From: Chloroflexi bacterium RBG_13_46_14
Lineage (GTDB): Bacteria > Chloroflexota > Dehalococcoidia > Dehalococcoidales > UBA2162
DNA: 11,168 nt
Direction: 5' to 3'
Assembly (NCBI GenBank): GCA_001796415.1
Contig: MGML01000106.1
Coordinates: 1,002-12,169, forward strand
Shown here in pieces: positions 6,140 to 11,168 of the stretch. Positions within the stretch are counted from its first letter, which is position 1; each line of letters starts with the position of its first letter. The notes beneath the pieces are model-generated. The model did not search any database, had not been told where the DNA came from, and worked only from the letters and a program-made list of their open reading frames with translations. The translations under genes were made by a program, and so were the position numbers.

Positions 6140-7763
6140 TCTCGCTATCCTTGTGAACCGGAAGTCTGGCGATGCCTTTTGTGCCTTTTCCCGGTTTTGA
6201 TTCCACGTATCCTTCCCCGCCTGCCAAATGCAGTCTTTCTCTCATCGTAAACAGCCCCGCACCTCTTCCGCTTGATTCTACACGGGTGAGTTTACTGACA
6301 TCGAATCCTTTTCCATCGTCCTCGATTACCATTTCACACTGATTTTCGTCACATTGCAGTTTAATAGATGCGTGCTTTGCCTCTGAATGTTCCCTTATAT
6401 TACCGATCAAACCCTGGGCGACGCGGAACATGGTGATCTCTACCTCGGAGGGAAACCTGCCCTCGGTGCCGATGAAGTCAGCTGATACCTTGATACCCAG
6501 CGACTCCAGTGTATCCTTAGCATAACGGTGTATTGCTGCAGCCATTCCGAGTTCATCCAGGAGTGTAGGACGCAGCTCTTTCATTATTCTGACGACTTCA
6601 TACCCCGCATGGACTGCAAAAGCGTGGGTTTCTTTCACCATTTTGAGAAACTGTTTATCATCGATGCCTTTCATTTCAGCAAGCGTCATTATTGCCTGAA
6701 GGCTTAATGTCATACTGGTAATTGCCTGACTCGTATCATCATGTAATTCTCTGGCTATCCTTTTCCGTTCTTCTTCCTGGGCAGTAAGAGAAAATCTCAG
6801 AAGTGCTCTGTATCTTTCACCCAGTCTGGCCAATCGTTCGTGCAATCGTGCCTGTTCGATCGTACTGCCAAGGTAATCACCGATAGAGCTTAGAAGCGAC
6901 ATTTCATCGACGCTGAATCTACCTGCCACGTGGCTGGCAATATTCATCACTCCAACAACCCGTTCTTTTGCCTTAAGAGGGATACTCACAAAACCCTTGA
7001 GTCCCTCGGAATCTATCAGGTCAGGATTTGCGGTACGTTTATCTTTTGAAATATCTTCCAGGATAATAGGTTCGCCGGTCTCAGCCACGGCTCCGGCAAT
7101 TCCTTCACCAACCGAAATTCTGATCGTCTCGGCATATTTCGTCGAAAGCCCGCGGTACACATGATAATGGAGCGATTTGGTGTTTGCGTCGACGAGTAAA
7201 ATCCCGCCGATGTCACCATTAATAAGTTCGAGAACGCTGTCCAGTGCGTTGGAAAGTGTGGTATCGAGATCGTGAAATCCACTGAGAGCGCTCGATATCT
7301 GGCTGAGCGCTAATAACTGGTGATGACGCCGGACAATCTGAGTTTCAAGTTCCCTTTCCGCTGTCACGTCTTTTCGCAACTCAATGACAGCGGTAATATT
7401 GTCGTGTTCATCATGAAGAGGGAATGCTGTAATCTTGTGATACTTTATCGCATCCGGGAATGAAACCGGATGAATAATGGTGGCCTGTTTCCCCTTTTCT
7501 ACGACTCTCTTCAGGAGACAATCCCAGAGAGGTTCGCTACAGGGAGTTTCTCTGTTATGGAGTACTTGATAGCATAACTGGCCAATAGGAGATTCTGCTT
7601 CATTCTGAATTCTATTACGCAGCACCGAATTAACATAGATTATCCTGTGTTCATTATCGATGATGACTATTTCATCTTCGATAGCGTCGAGGACGTCCTG
7701 GAGGATTGCTTCCAGTCCGGCACTTTTAATAGACTTTCGTACCGTGCTTCCAGTACTCTCCAT
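6126..7763 (-). CDS. Soluble PAS-GAF sensor histidine kinase (HisKA_3, NarX/DesK class)
   Basis: From ATG 7763 the protein has 545 aa and no membrane segment, so it senses a cytoplasmic signal. Domains: PAS (about 16-135), GAF (about 150-310), HisKA_3 dimerisation/phosphotransfer helix with H341 in ARELHDDTSQ, and a HATPase_c domain with EDDGKGFD (481-488) and GRGAGLFTMRERL (499-511). The PAS domain carries C64, C75 and C82, which might respond to redox state or hold a metal (inference). In the N-box, RVAQGLIGN has Gly451 where this kinase class normally has a Glu; the Asn is kept. The upstream TTG at 7796 would add 11 residues but lacks a ribosome binding site and overlaps the proposed promoter. 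GGTGG four bases before ATG 7763 is a modest site. The partner regulator overlaps the 3' end. Confidence 0.9.
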   Translation of the reverse strand: MESTGSTVRKSIKSAGLEAILQDVLDAIEDEIVIIDNEHRIIYVNSVLRNRIQNEAESPIGQLCYQVLHNRETPCSEPLWDCLLKRVVEKGKQATIIHPVSFPDAIKYHKITAFPLHDEHDNITAVIELRKDVTAERELETQIVRRHHQLLALSQISSALSGFHDLDTTLSNALDSVLELINGDIGGILLVDANTKSLHYHVYRGLSTKYAETIRISVGEGIAGAVAETGEPIILEDISKDKRTANPDLIDSEGLKGFVSIPLKAKERVVGVMNIASHVAGRFSVDEMSLLSSIGDYLGSTIEQARLHERLARLGERYRALLRFSLTAQEEERKRIARELHDDTSQAITSMTLSLQAIMTLAEMKGIDDKQFLKMVKETHAFAVHAGYEVVRIMKELRPTLLDELGMAAAIHRYAKDTLESLGIKVSADFIGTEGRFPSEVEITMFRVAQGLIGNIREHSEAKHASIKLQCDENQCEMVIEDDGKGFDVSKLTRVESSGRGAGLFTMRERLHLAGGEGYVESKPGKGTKGIARLPVHKDSENAEN

Positions 7764-7794
7764 TTTGCCACCATACCACTGTACTCTTGAGTTC

Positions 7795-7823
7795 AAAGTA
7801 TCTCATTCGATACAATATGTCAA
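7795..7823 (-). promoter_or_regulatory. promoter of the histidine kinase/response regulator genes
   Basis: The minus strand has a perfect TTGACA (7823-7818), a 17-base spacer and TACTTT (7800-7795), which keeps the important first, second and last bases of the -10 box. Transcription would start near 7788, leaving a short leader before ATG 7763; this supports the downstream start codon. A second TATAAT on the same strand (7858-7853) has no -35 partner. Confidence 0.5.
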
Positions 7824-7941
7824 TAAGTAAAAACCCCTGTAAAAATACATCCATTATATGAATAGAAAATTCCTTGGAGCGAGTGTACTTGAACACAGAT
7901 AACATTCAGGGTTTCAGCCGGCATTTTGATATAATAACCAG

Positions 7942-7985
7942 TAAAAACCCTAAACGGACTTGCCGGGAAACCAGCAAGTCCGTTT
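7942..7985 (-). terminator. strong intrinsic terminator of the cupin gene
   Basis: A perfect 12-bp inverted repeat, AAACGGACTTGC (7952-7963) and GCAAGTCCGTTT (7974-7985), encloses a 10-base loop. On the minus strand the stem is followed by AGGGTTTTTAC. It begins 25 bases after the cupin stop codon, so it ends that transcript and insulates the kinase operon. Confidence 0.75.
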
Positions 7986-8010
7986 GCATTCGTCTTCGGA
8001 GTTTCTATCT

Positions 8011-8505
8011 CTAATTCTCAGGTTCGGCTTTTTCTCGCTCTTTCTTTACGTTACTCTGTGGTTTGGTGGGAGGATTCAGCAGAACTTCGGCAGATTCACC
8101 CATATTATTTGTATATCCTGCGGTAGTCGATATCTCCAGGAATACAAAAGGCTTGGTAATTTTCTTTACCTTGAGGGGACAATGCATTAGTCCCGGGGGT
8201 ATTGAAACAATTGTTGCGCTGGTGATTATATGCTCTTCCTGTTCTTCGCCAAGACAGATGCTTATTTCCGCGCCTAAATCATTTATGTCTTCAGGATTTC
8301 CACCGATGAAGCAAAGCAGCTCATGAAAATCATGGGAGTGTGGCATCGGTGCTTCATAGTTTGTGTTTATGCAATGGTATCCGAGAGTAGTGCCGTTTCT
8401 AAACTCATTATGATGGGCGAATATCGATGTACCTGTCATTCCCGGTTCCGTATCTTTGTAAAACGGACCTTTGATAATGTTTCTCCAGTATTTCTTTTTT
8501 TCCAT
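8011..8505 (-). CDS. Small single-domain cupin protein, function unknown
   Basis: The 164-aa protein carries both cupin motifs. Motif 1 is PHSHDFHELLCFIGG with H56, H58 and E62 in HxH(x3)E(x6)G spacing. Motif 2 is IPPGLMH with H108 in PxGxxH spacing. Together these four residues form the usual divalent-metal site of a beta-barrel cupin. The last 20 residues are charged and probably disordered. There is no signal peptide or membrane segment, so it is cytoplasmic. Start: ATG at 8505 with AGGAGAG five bases upstream. It is a one-gene unit with its own promoter and terminator. The family covers enzymes, storage proteins and ligand-binding regulators, and nothing here identifies the substrate; calling it an enzyme would be a guess. 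Confidence 0.75.
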   Translation of the reverse strand: MEKKKYWRNIIKGPFYKDTEPGMTGTSIFAHHNEFRNGTTLGYHCINTNYEAPMPHSHDFHELLCFIGGNPEDINDLGAEISICLGEEQEEHIITSATIVSIPPGLMHCPLKVKKITKPFVFLEISTTAGYTNNMGESAEVLLNPPTKPQSNVKKEREKAEPEN

Positions 8506-8550
8506 TTATACTCTCCTATAGTATTTCATTTGACAACCGAAAACTCTATA

Positions 8551-8579
8551 TTTATATACTTTCCTGGACTTCAGGTCAA
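8551..8579 (-). promoter_or_regulatory. strong promoter of the cupin gene
   Basis: On the minus strand TTGACC (8579-8574), a 17-base spacer, and TATAAA (8556-8551). Each box matches five of six consensus bases at ideal spacing. The predicted leader is about 40 bases before ATG 8505. Confidence 0.65.
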
Positions 8580-8658
8580 CTGTCACTGTATTCATACTAT
8601 TCATTTCATGCCTTTCAACTAACGTGGAAAGACACATACAGAGAGAGTTTTTCAGGCA

Positions 8659-8687
8659 TGGAAAATGGACGGATATAGTGTTACAAT
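8659..8687 (+). promoter_or_regulatory. promoter of the apbE-rnf operon
   Basis: TGGAAA (8659-8664), a 17-base spacer and TACAAT (8682-8687), with a TGT extension directly before the -10 box. It predicts a start near 8694 and a leader of about 95 bases before apbE. It is divergent from the cupin promoter, with about 80 bases between the two -35 boxes. Confidence 0.5.
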
Positions 8688-8738
8688 GCCACTAGAGTTA
8701 TATATCAATCTCCCATTATCAAGAAAACGGGAATTATC

Positions 8739-8761
8739 GTAATGTGAATACCTCGCATTAC
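8739..8761 (+). other. leader hairpin upstream of apbE
   Basis: GTAATGTG (8739-8746) pairs with CGCATTAC (8754-8761) over eight positions with one G-U pair and a seven-base loop. It ends 13 bases before the apbE ribosome binding site (AAGGA, 8775-8779). No T tract follows, so it is not a terminator. It may stabilise the message or set its translation; no known riboswitch class is recognised. Confidence 0.35.
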
Positions 8762-8787
8762 TATTTATACCTTCAAGGATCAACGCA

Positions 8788-9804
8788 TTGAAGAAATATT
8801 CCGTAACGATCCTGTTATTCGTGTTACTTAGCATAGTTTCGCTGACACCAGCAAGCTGTAACGGTGAACGCCTGGAAAGATTCGAGGAAAGTCGTTCACT
8901 CATGGATACATTTGTCACGATTGTTATTTATTCGAGTCCGGAAACCGCGCAGGAAGCGATCGATGCGGCTTTCACCCGCATCGAAGAAATAGAAACCATC
9001 GCCACAACCTGGGATATCAAAGGAGAAGCCTACCGGTTAAACGAATCCGGATACATGGATAATCCGTCTGAAGAACTTATCGAGTTGATTAAACTCTCTC
9101 TTGAATATAATGAAATAACCGGCGGCTGTTTCGACATCACCGTCCAGCCGCTACTCGAACTCTGGCAATACGACGCCGATGATGAAAAGCAGTTCTGGGA
9201 GCTGGAAAAATCCGATCAACTCTCAGCAATCGATGACGCGATGAAGCTGATCGGAAGCGATCGCATAATAACAGACGGCAATTCTATCAGGTTGAAAGAA
9301 GGCAGTAGTATTACACTCGGCGGGATCGCAAAAGGCTACGCAGCCGATGAAGCCCTTGAAACCCTTCAAAGCCTGGGGATTAAACACGCTCTGGTAAACG
9401 CAGGGGGTGATATCAGGACTCTGGGAACCAAGCCGGGGGGAGATGGCTGGAGTATAGCACTGGTCAATCCTGATGATACGACCCAGAGTCTCGCCACTTT
9501 TATGGTGGAAGGTCAGGCCGTTACCACATCTGGTAACTACGAACGCTATTTCAATCCCGATAAATCTGCACATCATATTATCAACCCTAAAACAGGTTTT
9601 TCAGCAGATGAGTGTATCAGTGTCACAATAATTGCAGAGAGTGGGACACGTGCAGATGCCCTGGCAACCGGAGTATTCGTTCTTGGTCCTGATGATGGTA
9701 TGGCTCTTGTTGAAAAACTTGATAACGTAGAGGCGCTGATAATCGATACATCGCGGAATATCTACCGCTCTTCAGGACTGTCACAATACATGGTTCAAGA
9801 TTAA
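8788..9804 (+). CDS. apbE: FAD:protein FMN transferase ApbE (exported, probable lipoprotein)
   Basis: ApbE transfers FMN from FAD to a Thr or Ser in target proteins such as RnfG, RnfD and NqrB/C, outside the cytoplasmic membrane. The 338-aa protein matches the family in length and motifs: MDTFVTIVIYS (39-49), a LGGIAKGYAADEAL block (177-190), NAGGDIRTLG (204-213), HHIINPKTGFSAD (262-274) and GTRADALATGVFVLG (286-300), where D290 and T294 are expected magnesium ligands. The N-terminus (KK, then a hydrophobic stretch 7-20, then PASC) is a signal peptide with C24 as the likely lipidated residue. The -3 position is Pro, not the usual Leu, so the lipobox is imperfect. Start: TTG at 8788 with AAGGA eight bases upstream. 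It lies 5 bases before rnfC, which points to Rnf flavinylation as its job. Confidence 0.92.
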   Translation: MKKYSVTILLFVLLSIVSLTPASCNGERLERFEESRSLMDTFVTIVIYSSPETAQEAIDAAFTRIEEIETIATTWDIKGEAYRLNESGYMDNPSEELIELIKLSLEYNEITGGCFDITVQPLLELWQYDADDEKQFWELEKSDQLSAIDDAMKLIGSDRIITDGNSIRLKEGSSITLGGIAKGYAADEALETLQSLGIKHALVNAGGDIRTLGTKPGGDGWSIALVNPDDTTQSLATFMVEGQAVTTSGNYERYFNPDKSAHHIINPKTGFSADECISVTIIAESGTRADALATGVFVLGPDDGMALVEKLDNVEALIIDTSRNIYRSSGLSQYMVQD

Positions 9805-9809
9805 CGGAA

Positions 9810-11144
9810 ATGGATATATCGAAAATAATCCTAAAAAAGAAAAAAGCGTCGACCGGGATACGGATTGATCATAACAAATTTACTGCTGGCAGCCCCGTCG
9901 AAGCTATGCCGTTGCCTGGAAAAGTGATCCTTTCCATGCAGCAGAATATCGGTGCTGCGTGTTCACCGATTGTGAAGAAAGGTGATAAAGTCCTTGCCGG
10001 GCAAAAGATAGGTGATTTCGACGGATTCGTAAAATCGCCGGTTCACGCGTCTGTTTCAGGTGAAATATCCGGTCTGACTCGCCTTGTAAACCCGCCTACC
10101 GGTCAACCTGTGGATGCAGTTATAATCACCTCGGATGGCGAAGATAACCATGTAGATGCAGAACCGCTAAAAGATCTTGACTCTCTGTCGAATGAGGAAA
10201 TCCTTGGGAAGATCGGTGAATGCGGACTAGTCGGACTCGGTGGTGCTACCTTCCCCACCCGCGTTAAGTTATCTCCCTCTGCTGATGTAAAAATCGATAC
10301 TGTGATCCTTAACGGCTGCGAATGCGAACCGTATGTTACCTCAGATCACAGGGTAATGCTGGAATACGGAGCGAAGGTACTTTCGGGGCTCAATATCATA
10401 AGGAAGTTATTAACACCTGATAACATATATATAGCGGTTGAGGACAACAAGCAGGATGCTATCGAGCATCTTGAAGGCCTGATTCAGATGATGGGTTTCA
10501 ACGGCATTTTCAATATAGTACCGCTGAAATCCACCTACCCGATGGGCGGCGAAAAGATACTGACCGAGGTAATCCTGGGCAGACAGGTGCCCATCGGAGG
10601 ACTGCCTACCGGTGTCGGTGCTATCGTCCAGAATGTCAGCACCGCAAAAGCAATCCACGAAGCAGTTCTGGAAAACAAACCATACATTGAAAAAGTTGTA
10701 ACGGTTACCGGTCTGGTCAGGAACCCTAAAAACCTGCTGGTCAGGCTGGGCACACCGATAATCGACCTGATAGATTATTGCGGTGGAATGGAGGACACGG
10801 CCAACGAGGTAATCATGGGCGGTCCGATGATGGGTATCTCCCAGTTCGACCTTAATTTCCCGGTTACCAAGGGCACCAACTGTATCCTCGTCAAGAAAGG
10901 CAGGTATATTCAGGAACACGACTGCATACGCTGCGGCTCGTGCCTGGATGTCTGTCCGATGCACCTGATGCCGACTAATTATGTAAAATACGCCAGGGCC
11001 GGGATGTATGACGAATGCTCGAAAGAATATATCGAAGACTGCTTCGAGTGCGGCTGCTGCAGTTATTCCTGCCCTGCCAATATCCCGATTACGCAGTATA
11101 TCAAAGTGGCAAAGAGTGAAATAAACAAGAGGAAAGCCAGGTAA
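9810..11144 (+). CDS. rnfC: Rnf complex subunit RnfC (NADH/FMN and 2x[4Fe-4S] protein)
   Basis: RnfC is the cytoplasmic face of the Rnf complex, which couples ferredoxin oxidation and NAD+ reduction to Na+ or H+ export. The 444-aa length is typical of Rnf from anaerobic bacteria. Seen: an N-terminal barrel-sandwich region around VKKGDKVLAGQKIGDF (55-70), the nucleotide/flavin motif GLVGLGGATFPTRVKL (139-154), NGCECEPY (168-175), a SLBB-like region (about 295-360), and two ferredoxin motifs, CIRCGSCLDVCP (372-383) and CFECGCCSYSCP (411-422). Start: ATG at 9810 five bases after the apbE stop; the upstream site (CGGAA) is weak, so translation may depend on ribosomes leaving apbE. Its stop TAA shares a base with the next ATG. 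A MetVF-associated RnfC2 is unlikely here, because the gene sits with apbE and a following gene and away from metVF. Confidence 0.93.
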   Translation: MDISKIILKKKKASTGIRIDHNKFTAGSPVEAMPLPGKVILSMQQNIGAACSPIVKKGDKVLAGQKIGDFDGFVKSPVHASVSGEISGLTRLVNPPTGQPVDAVIITSDGEDNHVDAEPLKDLDSLSNEEILGKIGECGLVGLGGATFPTRVKLSPSADVKIDTVILNGCECEPYVTSDHRVMLEYGAKVLSGLNIIRKLLTPDNIYIAVEDNKQDAIEHLEGLIQMMGFNGIFNIVPLKSTYPMGGEKILTEVILGRQVPIGGLPTGVGAIVQNVSTAKAIHEAVLENKPYIEKVVTVTGLVRNPKNLLVRLGTPIIDLIDYCGGMEDTANEVIMGGPMMGISQFDLNFPVTKGTNCILVKKGRYIQEHDCIRCGSCLDVCPMHLMPTNYVKYARAGMYDECSKEYIEDCFECGCCSYSCPANIPITQYIKVAKSEINKRKAR

Positions 11145-11168
11145 TGAGCGCCGTAAGAGAACTCCTGG
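11144..11168 (+). CDS. Start of the next rnf gene, probably rnfD, cut by the window edge
   Basis: ATG at 11144 overlaps the rnfC stop (TAATG) and opens eight complete codons, MSAVRELL. The usual order rnfC-D-G-E-A-B makes RnfD, the membrane subunit that carries covalent FMN, the best guess. The visible residues are too few to confirm it. Confidence 0.5.

Noticed and set aside
7764..7796. 11-residue N-terminal extension of the histidine kinase from a TTG
   Set aside because: No ribosome binding site, and the TTG overlaps the -10 box of the proposed promoter.
7884..7897. Imperfect palindrome of the GTGT...ACAC type upstream of the kinase promoter
   Set aside because: Only four outer and one inner pair match; too weak to call an operator.
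7826..7950. 11-base direct repeat (AGTAAAAACCC at 7826-7836 and 7940-7950)
   Set aside because: One copy is the T tract of the cupin terminator. The sequence is simple and only two copies exist, so chance is a sufficient explanation.
10410..10964. 184-codon minus-strand open frame
   Set aside because: Antisense shadow of rnfC, whose Fe-S motifs lie in the real frame.
1..11168. CRISPR array, insertion sequence, tRNA or rRNA
   Set aside because: No regularly spaced repeats, transposase-like frames, terminal inverted repeats or cloverleaf patterns were seen on either strand.

Overview
The window looks like part of the chromosome of an anaerobic bacterium that uses the Wood-Ljungdahl (reductive acetyl-CoA) pathway or a related folate-based C1 route. 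Reasons: a MetV-MetF methylenetetrahydrofolate reductase pair, a large flavin/iron-sulfur electron-transfer protein translationally coupled to it, and the start of an Rnf-type ion-pumping ferredoxin:NAD+ oxidoreductase operon. The style of the signalling proteins (a degenerate receiver fused to a NarL-type receiver, and a soluble PAS-GAF kinase) together with a UGSC-family protein recalls Chloroflexota of the class Dehalococcoidia. That assignment is a memory-based impression, not a proof.

Layout. Positions 1-366 (minus) hold the first 122 codons of a UGSC-family protein that runs off the left edge; it has its own extended -10 promoter. A hairpin-plus-T-tract terminator (about 551-589) separates it from the next unit. 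From 7763 down to 675 six genes all read leftward: a soluble PAS-GAF histidine kinase, a NarL/LuxR-type response regulator overlapping it by 14 bases, then (after 178 bases with a weak terminator and a weak promoter) a 706-aa GltD/ferredoxin/MvhD-like fusion protein, metV, metF, and a two-receiver regulator with no output domain. Fusion gene, metV and metF overlap by 4 and 8 bases, so they are almost certainly one translationally coupled operon. A cupin gene (8011-8505, minus) with a textbook promoter and terminator stands alone. On the plus strand a divergent promoter drives apbE (8788-9804), rnfC (9810-11144) and the first codons of a further gene, probably rnfD (from 11144).

How it fits together (inference). 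The fusion protein would take electrons from NAD(P)H via FAD and pass them through [4Fe-4S] clusters and the MvhD-like domain to MetV and MetF, which reduce methylene-THF to methyl-THF. The kinase/regulator pair upstream and the output-less double receiver downstream bracket this module and may tie its expression to redox or C1 status. Rnf converts the ferredoxin/NADH potential difference into an ion gradient, and ApbE attaches the covalent FMN groups that Rnf subunits need. No mobile element, CRISPR array, tRNA or rRNA was seen.
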